The notes under the pieces were generated by a model, which saw only the letters and a list, made by a program, of their open reading frames with translations, had not been told where the DNA came from and did no database searches. Shown one piece after another: positions 1-6,406 of a DNA stretch of 8,518 nt (positions are counted from its first letter, which is position 1; the number at the start of each line of letters is the position of its first letter). Where the stretch lies: NCBI GenBank assembly GCA_945900935.1, contig CAMDKT010000235.1, positions 1 through 8,518 of the forward strand. The letters run 5' to 3'. The translations under genes were made by a program, and so were the position numbers. This stretch comes from Candidatus Sulfopaludibacter sp. SbA3 (GTDB lineage: Bacteria; Acidobacteriota; Terriglobia; Bryobacterales; Bryobacteraceae).

Positions 1-1
1 C

Positions 2-1381
2 ATCGACTACGACAACGACGGCGACCTCGACATCTTGCTCCTCCAGGGCCACCCCGCCGCCGGCTCGAACAAACTCCTCCGCAACGACGACGGCCAATTC
101 ACAGATACGACCAAACAAGCCGGCCTCGAACTCACCAACTACGGCATGGGCGCCGCCACCGCTGACTTCAACAACGACGGCTTCACCGATCTCCTCATCA
201 CTGCCTTCAACGGCAATCATCTCTACCGCAACAATGGCAACGCCACTTTCACCGATATCACCCCGGATTCAATCAAACTCCCCAACCAATGGTCCACCAG
301 CGCCAGCTTCTTCGACTACGACAACGATGGCTGGCAGGACTTAGTAATACTGAATTACATCGATTATCAATTCTCTATCAACAAAAAGTGTCAATCCCCC
401 ACCGGCGAACCCGATTACTGTACCCCTCGCGCCTACCGCTCCATTTCTTCCCACTTATTCCATAACGACAAAGGCCGCTTCACTGACGTAACCGCCAAAT
501 CCGGCTTCGACAGAGCCGCCGGACCCGCGCTCGGCGTTGTCGCCTTCGACGCCAACAACGACGGCTTCCTCGACCTCTTCGTCGCCAATGACTCCGCCGC
601 CAACCACCTCTGGATCAATAACAAAAACGGTGCTTTTTCAGAACAAGCTCTCCAATCCGGCGTTGCCTACAGCGAGAACGGATTAGCCAAAGCAGGCATG
701 GGAGTAGCGTTAGGCGACTACGATAACGACGGCGACGAAGACATTCTCGTTCTCAACCTCATGCGTGAAGGCGCGACATTATTCGCTAATAACGGCCGCG
801 GCGACTTCACCGACGTCTCCGCCAAAACACAAATCCATAACTTGACTTATCTCTTCACCGGCTTCGGCGCGGGCTGGCTCGACATTGATCGCGACGGCTA
901 TCTCGACCTATTCCTCGCCAACGGCGCAGTCACTCGCCGCGAAGATAACCGCGGCTTCCAGGAAAGAAATCTGTTACTCCGCCAATCTAACAACCGCCTC
1001 GAAAACATCGCGATCCCCGACCTCGAAAAACAAGCCATCCACCGCGCCGCCGCCTTCGGCGACATCGACAACGATGGCGATACCGACATCGTCATCAACG
1101 TCAACAACGGCAAAGCCATCCTCCTGAAAAATACCGCGCCCGCCAAAAACTGGATCACCGTCGCCGCCCCCCAAGGCTCCCGTGTTGAACTGAAATCCAC
1201 CGGCCTGCCGAAACAAATTCGCTACGCCCGCACCGATTCCAGTTACCTGGCCGCGAATGATCCCCGCGTCCACTTCGCCGCCGGAACCGCCATCGAATCC
1301 CTGACAATAACCCCCCCGGGCCGACCCCCGCAGTCCTACGGCCCGGCTCAAGTCAAACGCAACGCTCTCTTCCGCCCTTAG
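2..1381 (+). CDS. FG-GAP/VCBS repeat protein with degenerate ASPIC/UnbV-like C-terminus (CRTAC1-like), 5' partial
   Basis: The frame is already open at base 2, so the gene begins left of the window; 459 codons are visible before TAG at 1379-1381. A TTG at 35 lies inside a repeat and is not the start. Seven calcium-loop motifs of the type DxDxDGxxD occur: at about nt 5 (DYDNDGDLD), 164 (DFNNDGFTD), 314 (DYDNDGWQD), 548 (DANNDGFLD), 716 (DYDNDGDED), 881 (DIDRDGYLD) and 1061 (DIDNDGDTD). These are blades of an FG-GAP beta-propeller. A Cys pair near nt 389-422 (CQSPTGEPDYCTP) resembles the C...YCxP insertion of CRTAC1-like proteins. After the last blade, a segment with YLAANDPRVHFAAG (about nt 1241-1282) resembles the ASPIC/UnbV domain, but the region is short and poorly conserved. 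Such proteins are usually exported; the signal peptide would lie outside the window. Ligand unknown. Codons end mostly in C. The 182 nt that follow hold no gene or clear promoter that I can support. Confidence 0.9.
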   Translation: MDYDNDGDLDILLLQGHPAAGSNKLLRNDDGQFTDTTKQAGLELTNYGMGAATADFNNDGFTDLLITAFNGNHLYRNNGNATFTDITPDSIKLPNQWSTSASFFDYDNDGWQDLVILNYIDYQFSINKKCQSPTGEPDYCTPRAYRSISSHLFHNDKGRFTDVTAKSGFDRAAGPALGVVAFDANNDGFLDLFVANDSAANHLWINNKNGAFSEQALQSGVAYSENGLAKAGMGVALGDYDNDGDEDILVLNLMREGATLFANNGRGDFTDVSAKTQIHNLTYLFTGFGAGWLDIDRDGYLDLFLANGAVTRREDNRGFQERNLLLRQSNNRLENIAIPDLEKQAIHRAAAFGDIDNDGDTDIVINVNNGKAILLKNTAPAKNWITVAAPQGSRVELKSTGLPKQIRYARTDSSYLAANDPRVHFAAGTAIESLTITPPGRPPQSYGPAQVKRNALFRP

Positions 1382-1563
1382 TAGCGGCTGAACCAGCCAA
1401 CGAAAAACCTGTAGAACATTCCCGGGTAAGGCCTATGCCGGACCGCTGGGGGCACACCCGGCAGACACTATGGCGGCGGACCCTGTTTTGTAGACGAGTG
1501 TGGTGATTACTTAGGGTTGGTTGGCGGGCAGCGCGGGAGTGGCTGTAGACTCTAAGAAGTCAA

Positions 1564-3078
1564 ATGTCGAAATCCACTCTCCTCCTGCTCTCCGTTACCG
1601 CCGCGGCGCTGTCCGCCGCCGGACCCGCTATGCAATGCGACGCGCTGGCCGCCAAAGCGTTTGGCAAAGACGTAAAAATCGATTCCGCGACGCGCGTGGC
1701 GGCCAAAGAGAACCTGCCGGAGCACTGCGATGTGCGCGGCGTGATCTGGCCGGAGGCGCGCTTTGTCATCAAGCTGCCCGCCGTTTGGAATGACCGATTC
1801 CAAATGGTTGGCAATGGCGGCACGGCGGGGGTGTTGAGCATGGGCGCGGTGGACGCGGCGCTGCGCAAAGGGTTTGCGACGGCATCCACCGATACGGGGC
1901 ACGACGCGGCCAAGGAGCCGCTGGCGACGTTCGCTTATGTCACGCCGGAGAACCCGAACGGGCGGCGGAAACTGCTGGATTTCGCCTATCTCGCGGTGCA
2001 TGAGACCGCAGTGCTTTCCAAACAGGTGATTCAGGCTTACTACGGGAGCGGGGCGCGTTATTCCTACTGGGTGGGCTGCTCGACGGGTGGACGGCAGGGG
2101 ATGCAGGAGGCGCAGCGGTATCCGGAAGACTTTGACGGACTGGTGATCGGCGCGCCGGGGCTGTTTTTGACTGGCAATGTGATGCGGCGGATCTGGGTGG
2201 GGCAATCGCAGATGGGCGAAGGGGCGCTGCCCGTGGAGAAGCTTCCGCTGCTGAACAAGCGCGTTTATGAAAAATGCGACGCGACTGATGGGCTCGTCGA
2301 CGGCGTGATCGACGATCCGCGGCGTTGCGACTTTCAGCCGGTGCGCGATCTGCCTAAATGTAGCGGTGGAGATACGGCGGAGTGCTTCACCGCTCCGCAG
2401 ATTGCCGGACTCGCTAAGATCTATGGCGGGGTTCGGAACAGCAAAGGGAAATTGCTGTTTCCGGGTGAGCCGGTTGGGAGTGAGGCGGTGTGGGCGGAGA
2501 ACCTGGTTGGCCCGAGCAAGGTGGTGCTGCCTCGGGCGGAGAGCCAGATGAAGTTTTACGCGCTCGATCCGCCGCCGGGCCCATCGTGGAGTTATACGTC
2601 GTTCCACTTCGACAAAGATCCGGCGCGAACGGCGAAGGCGGGGAAGGATGTGAATCCGCTGAACCCCGATCTGGCTCCGCTGAAAAAGCGCGGAGGGAAG
2701 ATTATTCAGTATTCGGGATGGGCCGATCAGCAAGTGAATCCGCTTCCCGGGATTACGTATTATGAGACCGTCAACAAGCGGATGGGCGAAGCGGCGACGC
2801 GGGATTGTTATCGGCTATTTATGGTGCCGGGAATGTTCCATTGCGGCGGTGGACCGGGCTGCGGCAGTGTCGACTGGCTGGCGGCGTTGATGGATTGGGT
2901 GGAGAAGGGTGCCGCGCCCGCGCAGCTTACGGGAGCGCATCTGGAGAAGGGACTGCCGACACGGACGCGGCCGTTGTGCCCGTATCCCCAAGTGGCGCGT
3001 TACAAGGGGACGGGGAGCACGGACGAGGCGCTGAACTTCGAGTGCCGGCAGTTGCAAGTCAGCCTGACGCCACAATAG
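1564..3078 (+). CDS. Tannase/feruloyl esterase family alpha/beta hydrolase (PF07519-like), exported
   Basis: This complete 504-residue protein has the length and motifs of the tannase family, whose members hydrolyse ester bonds in tannins, feruloylated polysaccharides or related aromatic esters. Residues 1-20 form a signal peptide (MSK, hydrophobic LLLLSVTAAAL, then AAGPA). The nucleophile elbow is GCSTGG with Ser173, the acid Asp388 lies in SGWAD, and the His426-Cys427 pair lies in MFHCGG. Cys172 beside the Ser and Cys427 beside the His form the CS-D-HC arrangement typical of the family, where a disulfide links the two. A Ca-site-like segment DATDGLVDGVIDD (239-251) sits in the lid. The ATG at 1564 directly precedes the signal peptide; only a weak AAGAAG lies upstream. 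Codons end largely in G, unlike the C-ending neighbours. Whether the substrate is a tannin, a feruloyl ester or MHET-like cannot be told from sequence. Confidence 0.93.
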   Translation: MSKSTLLLLSVTAAALSAAGPAMQCDALAAKAFGKDVKIDSATRVAAKENLPEHCDVRGVIWPEARFVIKLPAVWNDRFQMVGNGGTAGVLSMGAVDAALRKGFATASTDTGHDAAKEPLATFAYVTPENPNGRRKLLDFAYLAVHETAVLSKQVIQAYYGSGARYSYWVGCSTGGRQGMQEAQRYPEDFDGLVIGAPGLFLTGNVMRRIWVGQSQMGEGALPVEKLPLLNKRVYEKCDATDGLVDGVIDDPRRCDFQPVRDLPKCSGGDTAECFTAPQIAGLAKIYGGVRNSKGKLLFPGEPVGSEAVWAENLVGPSKVVLPRAESQMKFYALDPPPGPSWSYTSFHFDKDPARTAKAGKDVNPLNPDLAPLKKRGGKIIQYSGWADQQVNPLPGITYYETVNKRMGEAATRDCYRLFMVPGMFHCGGGPGCGSVDWLAALMDWVEKGAAPAQLTGAHLEKGLPTRTRPLCPYPQVARYKGTGSTDEALNFECRQLQVSLTPQ

Positions 3079-3100
3079 ACACGCCGAACATTCCGGCAGT

Positions 3101-3334
3101 GAAACCGCCATCCGCGCCGCCGCGCCCGCTACCCTCTCAAAGAGTGGCAAAACAGAGAAACGGATCGCTTGCGGGCTCCTGCTGCTGACCCTCCTGCTCT
3201 ACGCATAGACCGCCGGCTTCCAATTCGTCAACTTCGACGACCCCATCGTTCTCACCGAAAACGCGCATGTCCGCGCCGGCCTCACGCTGGACATCGCCGC
3301 CGGCGCATTCCGCGTCCTCTTCCAGAAGCGATAG
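3101..3334 (+). pseudogene. N-terminal remnant of a TMTC-like membrane TPR protein / GT-C family
   Basis: In the frame containing base 3128 the DNA reads KRIACGLLLLTLLLYA, then TAG at 3206-3208, then TAGFQFVNFDDPIVLTENAH, continuing VRAGLTLD before degenerating and stopping at TAG 3332-3334. A hydrophobic first helix followed by GF.FVNFDD...VTEN.HVRAGLT is the characteristic N-terminus of bacterial membrane proteins with C-terminal TPRs (TMTC/O-mannosyltransferase-like). No start codon is found in frame, one stop interrupts the domain (possibly CAG to TAG), and the rest of the usual 500 or more residues is absent. It fills most of the 265-nt gap between the esterase and the amidohydrolase. 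The left boundary is uncertain. I consider it a non-functional relic. Confidence 0.72.
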
Positions 3335-3343
3335 AATACCGAA

Positions 3344-4285
3344 GTGCAACGCAGAGAATTCCTTGCCGCCGCCGCCGCCGCCATTCCGGCCGCCGCCGCC
3401 ACCCCCATCCCGATTATCGACACCCACATCCACCTCTTTGATCCGCGCCGTCCGCAGGGCATCCCCTGGCCGCCCAAGGACAACGCCATCATGTACAAGC
3501 CGGCCCTGCCGGACCGCTATCGCGCGCTGACAAAGGCGCTCGGCATCACCGGCGCAATCGAAGTCGAATGCAGCCCCTGGCTCGAAGATAACCAGTGGGT
3601 GCTCGACGTTGCCGCCAAGGATACGATCGTCGTCGGCATGATCGGCAACCTCGAACCCGGCAAACCCGATTTCGACAAACAACTCGACCGCTTCGCAAAA
3701 AATTCCCTCTTCCGCGGCATTCGCTACGGCTACCTCTGGGATCGCAACATCCGCGCCGAACTGAAAAATCCTGCCTTCATCGCCGGATTGAAACGCCTCG
3801 CCGCCGGCGGCTACACGCTCGATTCGGCCAACCCCACCGTCGCCCTGCTCGAAGACCTCATCGAAGTCGGCGACAAAGTGCCTAACCTGAAAATCGTCAT
3901 CGACCATCTGCCGAAAATCGCCATTCCCGCTGACGCCAAAGGCCGCGCCGCCTATGACGCGGCTATCCGCACCCTCGCCGCGCGACCCAATGTCTACGTG
4001 AAAGTCTCCGCCGTTCTCACCAAAATCGGTGACCGCGTGCCTTACGAGCTAGCGCCCTACAAGCCCAAGCTCGACGCCCTCTACGCCGCCTTCGGTCCCG
4101 ATCGCCTGCTCTATGGCAGTGACTGGCCTAACAGCGACCCGCTCGGCAACTACGCGCAAGTTCTTCAAGTCGTCCGTGACTACTTTGAAGCCAAAGGCCC
4201 CGCCGTCGCTGAAAAATACTTCTGGAAGAATTCCATCGCGGCCTATGGATGGGTCCACCGGGAAAAGGGACAGCCGGGGAAGTAA
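3344..4285 (+). CDS. Amidohydrolase family protein (Amidohydrolase_2, COG3618-like TIM-barrel metal hydrolase)
   Basis: This is a 313-residue TIM-barrel hydrolase of the Amidohydrolase_2 type, which includes L-fuconolactonase, 2-pyrone-4,6-dicarboxylate lactonase and 4-sulfomuconolactonase. Visible motifs are IDTHIHLFDP with the His28-x-His30 metal pair, FRGIRYG (123-129), IDHLPK with His188, KVSA with Lys220, and LLYGSDWP with the catalytic Asp260. The N-terminus (QRREFLAAAAAA...PAAAA) looks like a short twin-arginine or lipoprotein-like export signal. The start is GTG at 3344: it gives the RR motif, and the next Met (residue 50) would remove the metal site. No good ribosome binding site is visible. 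The PEGA gene follows after 18 nt, so the two may form an operon. Lactone hydrolysis is a reasonable guess, but the substrate is not determined by the sequence. Confidence 0.9.
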   Translation: MQRREFLAAAAAAIPAAAATPIPIIDTHIHLFDPRRPQGIPWPPKDNAIMYKPALPDRYRALTKALGITGAIEVECSPWLEDNQWVLDVAAKDTIVVGMIGNLEPGKPDFDKQLDRFAKNSLFRGIRYGYLWDRNIRAELKNPAFIAGLKRLAAGGYTLDSANPTVALLEDLIEVGDKVPNLKIVIDHLPKIAIPADAKGRAAYDAAIRTLAARPNVYVKVSAVLTKIGDRVPYELAPYKPKLDALYAAFGPDRLLYGSDWPNSDPLGNYAQVLQVVRDYFEAKGPAVAEKYFWKNSIAAYGWVHREKGQPGK

Positions 4286-4303
4286 TCAGGTATTCTGTTA
4301 GTT

Positions 4304-4873
4304 ATGAGACTCCAGCTCTTCTCAATAGCATTGCTCGCTGTAATAGCACTCCCCTTAACGGCCGCCGATGGCGACACCAAGATTCGTGTCCGCTCCGGCC
4401 CCCGAGGCGCAGGCGTCTTCATCGACGGCAAATACATCGGCCCCGCCGGCCGCTTCTCGGTTCCTGAGAAGTACATAATCGAGCCGGGCTCGCACGAGAT
4501 CACGCTGAAGGATCCCCGTTATGAGGACTTCAGCACTAAGCTCGACTTCAAAGCCGGCGAGACCACCAAGCTCTCGGCGAAGCTGAAGAAGAAGGAAGCC
4601 CCGAAGGGTCCGTTCGGTCGGCTGCGCTTGAAGGGCGGGGAATCGGAATCGTTCTGGTCGGTTGCCGCCGGCGACATTGGCGCCATCTATCTCAACGGCG
4701 TGTTCATGGGCCACGTCGACGAATTGAACGACGTTGGCGGCGGCCTGCTCGTTGCCGCCGGGACCTATGAGCTGAAAGTCGTCTCGCAGATTTACGGCGA
4801 ATTCGCCAAGACCGTTACCATCGAGGCGGGTAAAGTGAATAGCGTTGTTTACGGCGGCAAGAAGGAGCAGTAG
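4304..4873 (+). CDS. Exported protein with two PEGA-like domains
   Basis: This 189-residue protein starts with a signal peptide (MRLQLF, hydrophobic to about residue 20, probable cleavage near TAA/DGD). Residues about 26-93 form a clear PEGA domain: VRSGPRGAGVFIDGKYIGPAG, then IEPGSHEITLKDPRYEDFST and a closing KAGETTKLSAKL. A Lys-rich linker (95-101) leads to a second, more divergent copy (about 104-184) with GAIYLNGVFMGHVDE, GTYELKVV and EAGKVNSVVYGG. PEGA domains are small surface beta-domains found in many Acidobacteriota exported proteins; their ligand is generally unknown. The ATG at 4304 is the only start that gives a signal peptide. It lies 18 nt after the amidohydrolase stop, suggesting co-transcription. 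No enzymatic residues are evident. Confidence 0.87.
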   Translation: MRLQLFSIALLAVIALPLTAADGDTKIRVRSGPRGAGVFIDGKYIGPAGRFSVPEKYIIEPGSHEITLKDPRYEDFSTKLDFKAGETTKLSAKLKKKEAPKGPFGRLRLKGGESESFWSVAAGDIGAIYLNGVFMGHVDELNDVGGGLLVAAGTYELKVVSQIYGEFAKTVTIEAGKVNSVVYGGKKEQ

Positions 4874-4910
4874 GCTCTCCGCCCTTCACTTAGTCACGCC
4901 AAGCAAAGTG

Positions 4911-4932
4911 GGACAGGCCTCCTGGCCTGTCC
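4911..4932. repeat. Perfect 9-bp-stem hairpin (GGACAGGCC-TCCT-GGCCTGTCC), REP-like or terminator
   Basis: The arms at 4911-4919 and 4924-4932 pair perfectly around a 4-nt loop, 38 nt after the PEGA stop codon and about 95 nt after the convergent TPR remnant ends on the other strand. The position suits transcription termination between converging genes, but no run of T follows on either strand. A dispersed palindromic repeat fits as well. Confidence 0.6.
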
Positions 4933-4952
4933 TCTTCCCAACGTGCCATGCC

Positions 4953-4968
4953 CAGCGGCCCTCCGCTG
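4953..4968. repeat. Small hairpin CAGCGG-CCCT-CCGCTG
   Basis: This is a second perfect inverted repeat (6-bp stem, 4-nt loop) 20 nt after the larger hairpin, in the intergenic stretch between converging genes. It has no T-tract. It could add to termination or simply reflect GC-rich sequence. Confidence 0.35.
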
Positions 4969-5026
4969 ATCGCCAAGTGACGAGTATTGCTTCTACCGCG
5001 GAAAAGGAGCAATAGCCCGCACCCGC

Positions 5027-5377
5027 CTACTCCGGCAACCCAACCTTCTTGCGAAGCGCCGCCAACCGCGGATCGCCTCCAAGCAATTCGAACTCCGGAC
5101 TATTGAGCTTCCGGCCAATGGGGATTGGCCCGACCACGGCGGCCCGATCCAGAGCTTCAAAGGTTCGATCTTTATCCCCCAGGCATGCGAAGATGGCGGC
5201 CTGATTGAATGGGTTTAACCCACTGCCCGCCGCAATTTGCTCCGCTTCCTCGCGGCGGCCACTCCTCGCGTAACCGCACCCAGGTTCGCCCCGTTTCGGG
5301 GAATCCGCAGGGAGCCCTTCGCGGAACGCGGGTTCAACGAGCTGAATGGCTTCATCGAACTTCCCGATTAAGGTATT
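5027..5377 (-). pseudogene. 3' tail of a TPR protein (N-terminal part missing)
   Basis: From about GKFDEAIQLVEPAF (near 5365) to TAG at 5027-5029 the minus strand encodes a typical acidobacterial TPR C-terminus: GYARSGRREEAEQIA, NPFNQAAIFACLGDKDRTF and EALDRAAVVG, ending SPEFELLGGDPRLAALRKKVGLPE in two parts. Such tails end large TPR proteins, including those fused to serine/threonine kinase or winged-helix regulator domains. The frame stays open upstream to about 5497, but that part is the out-of-frame shadow of the antitoxin gene, so the true TPR sequence begins at a junction near 5356-5377. No start codon or ribosome site suits the fragment. It is read here as the surviving end of a deleted gene. 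Confidence 0.7.
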
Positions 5378-5546
5378 CCGCCCTCCGGTCAAGCAGTGCC
5401 GCGTCCCTGGCATTCCGACCGGACTTGGCAGTCTGCGCCAAGTACATCCGCGAGGCCCGCTCAAGGAATGCCGAACGGTTTCCGCCATTGCTGTCAATCT
5501 CTTCCAATAGTGCTTGCGGAAGTGTGATTGACGTCTTGACTCTCAT
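5352..5546 (-). CDS. Ribbon-helix-helix (CopG/MazE-like) antitoxin, C-terminally truncated, orphan
   Basis: The 64-residue product starts MRVKTSITLP, the beta-strand of an RHH DNA-binding domain, followed by helices with LLEEID and GNRSAFLERASRMYLA. ATG at 5546 is chosen because it begins exactly at this motif; the 30 codons upstream in frame are unlike the family. Relatives of this family, as I recall them, run to about 75-80 residues, ending near LNxEALDVLEYQ, and are followed by a MazF/PemK toxin. Here the match continues to EYLNRE and then goes straight to VR and a stop. The DNA from about 5356 onward belongs to the TPR tail. The lost tail is the part that usually grips the toxin. No toxin gene follows, so this is an orphan that may still bind DNA. 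The upstream XRE gene ends 67 nt away. Confidence 0.72.
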   Translation of the reverse strand: MRVKTSITLPQALLEEIDSNGGNRSAFLERASRMYLAQTAKSGRNARDAALLDRRAEYLNREVR

Positions 5547-5566
5547 ACCGTCACTATACCGTCGCT
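5545..5566 (-). repeat. Tandem 11-bp direct repeat across the RHH antitoxin start
   Basis: On the plus strand ATACCGTCACT (5545-5555) is followed immediately by ATACCGTCGCT (5556-5566), 10 of 11 bases identical. The first copy covers the antitoxin start codon. RHH repressors often bind short direct or inverted repeats near their own start, so this may be an operator; it could also be a chance duplication. Confidence 0.45.
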
Positions 5567-5593
5567 CATCCCAGCGCCGCCCCTGCTGCCCGC

Positions 5594-5618
5594 GATTCAC
5601 GAAATCCTGAATCTCAGG
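5594..5618. repeat. Overlapping inverted repeats between the XRE and RHH antitoxin genes
   Basis: GATTCA (5594-5599) pairs with TGAATC (5608-5613) around 8 nt, and CCTGA (5606-5610) pairs with TCAGG (5614-5618) around 3 nt. They lie at the XRE stop codon. There is no T-tract, so a protein-binding site is as likely as an RNA hairpin. Confidence 0.35.
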
Positions 5619-5937
5619 CAATAGCGGCAAGCCCATTTCGCTCGACCAGAGAAAGCAGTTTGAGCGACGCGCCGGCGGGCTTCTTTTGTCCGCGTTCCCA
5701 CTGGCTGACAGAATCCTTCGTCACGTTCAAGTAATGGGCGAACACTGTTTGGCTAACCGCCTCACGCTCGCGCAGCGCACGGATTTCCTCACCGGTGAAG
5801 GCATGAACCGGCGTCAGGCACGATTCATCGAAACGGCGCATCGTCTGCCTGTCGATTACGCCGCTCTCGTATAGGTCGCGCGCGGTCTGATGTATCGCGG
5901 CCTTTATGCCGCTCTTGTATATCTTAGTCCTGGGCAT
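5614..5937 (-). CDS. XRE-family helix-turn-helix antitoxin (HigA/NadS-like)
   Basis: The 107-residue protein has an N-terminal arm (about 1-45) and an XRE helix-turn-helix at about 50-84: EEIRALREREAVSQTVFAHY, then LNVTKDSVSQWERGQKKP. The sequence SVSQWERGQKKPAG is the recognition-helix signature of antitoxins partnered with HigB/RelE-type toxins. It would neutralise the toxin encoded just upstream and repress the shared promoter. ATG at 5937 overlaps the end of the toxin gene by 14 nt, and an AGAGG inside the toxin gene lies 9 nt upstream, so translation is probably coupled. Toxin-first order is usual for this family. The frame is intact and no key part is missing. Confidence 0.87.
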   Translation of the reverse strand: MPRTKIYKSGIKAAIHQTARDLYESGVIDRQTMRRFDESCLTPVHAFTGEEIRALREREAVSQTVFAHYLNVTKDSVSQWERGQKKPAGASLKLLSLVERNGLAAIA

Positions 5938-6310
5938 CGTTTTTTACCTCTACAGAATTGCCATTGGCGATGAGACGTTCCATCTGTGCGCCGGAACTCC
6001 CAAACAGCACTTTGGCAAGCGCTTTGAAATCCCTTTCGTCACTCCGGTCGATATTGTCCCGCTCATTCTTCGCGAATCCATAAACGAAGAAAGCTCGCTC
6101 GCCTCGCCGGAACAGCACAATCGCCCTGTATCCGCCGGATTTGCCTTCGTTCAACCGTGCGATTCGCTGTTTGATCACGCCGCCGCCGTAGTCGGTATCG
6201 ATTTTTCCGTTCTCGGCATCCATCGCTGCCTCGCGCAGCGACTTGTCACTGATACGCTCATTGCGTGCGAACCGGACAAACCATTTGCTTTTGAAAACCC
6301 GCATTGGCAT
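5924..6310 (-). CDS. RelE-family toxin (HigB-like, COG4737/PF06296 type)
   Basis: The 128-residue protein carries the family core: a short strand RVFKSKWF, helices to about residue 33, GGGVIKQRIARLNEGKSGG, YRAIVLFRRGERAFFVYGFAKNERDNI (about 61-87, in two runs) and a C-terminal helix DERDFKALAKVLF. Relatives act as ribosome-dependent mRNA interferases held in check by the partner antitoxin. The start MPMRVF at 6310 is preferred over the second Met (6304) because AGGA lies 7 nt upstream of it. Residues 105-128 extend beyond the core. Among the TA modules in this window it is the only one whose toxin frame is complete. It is transcribed with the XRE antitoxin from the promoter at 6337-6365. Confidence 0.87.
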   Translation of the reverse strand: MPMRVFKSKWFVRFARNERISDKSLREAAMDAENGKIDTDYGGGVIKQRIARLNEGKSGGYRAIVLFRRGERAFFVYGFAKNERDNIDRSDERDFKALAKVLFGSSGAQMERLIANGNSVEVKNDAQD

Positions 6311-6336
6311 TATTCGTTCCTGCGGTTCGAACTTCC

Positions 6337-6365
6337 AATATATAGAACTCTGTTCTACATTTCAA
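6337..6365 (-). promoter_or_regulatory. Sigma70-like promoter of the RelE/XRE operon
   Basis: On the minus strand TTGAAA (6365-6360) and TATATT (6342-6337) are separated by exactly 17 nt. Transcription would begin near 6330, about 20 nt before the toxin ATG, leaving room for the AGGA site at 6321-6318. Both boxes are AT-rich in a GC-rich region. Confidence 0.68.
6343..6357. promoter_or_regulatory. Candidate autorepression operator TAGAAC-TCT-GTTCTA
   Basis: This is a perfect 6+3+6 inverted repeat sitting wholly inside the 17-nt spacer between the -35 and -10 boxes. XRE-type antitoxins bind such dyads as dimers and exclude RNA polymerase, so this is the natural site for the partner antitoxin. 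Binding itself is inferred. Confidence 0.62.
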
Positions 6366-6406
6366 CCCCACCCTCGAAAGGTACCATGAATCGAAGCACA
6401 GTGCCG

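Noticed and set aside
974..1351. Gly/Val-rich minus-strand open frame (125 codons)
   Set aside because: It is the antisense shadow of the FG-GAP repeats; its low-complexity translation follows from the DNDG repeats.
1382..1563. Possible gene remnant or promoter between the FG-GAP and esterase genes
   Set aside because: No frame gave a recognisable motif and no convincing -35/-10 pair with correct spacing was found.
1552..2733. Long minus-strand open frame (393 codons)
   Set aside because: It lies antisense to the esterase, whose catalytic motifs are clear, and its translation is Arg/His/Pro-rich with no family resemblance.
3137..3907. Minus-strand open frame (256 codons) across the amidohydrolase start
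   Set aside because: It is antisense to the amidohydrolase with its HxH metal site and has biased, motif-free composition.
5378..5497. Upstream extension of the TPR frame to an ATG at 5497
   Set aside because: This portion is the out-of-frame reading of the RHH antitoxin, shows no TPR pattern and has no ribosome site.
5547..5636. Longer start (5636) for the RHH antitoxin
   Set aside because: The 30 extra residues overlap the XRE gene end and are unlike the family, which begins at MRVKTSITLP.
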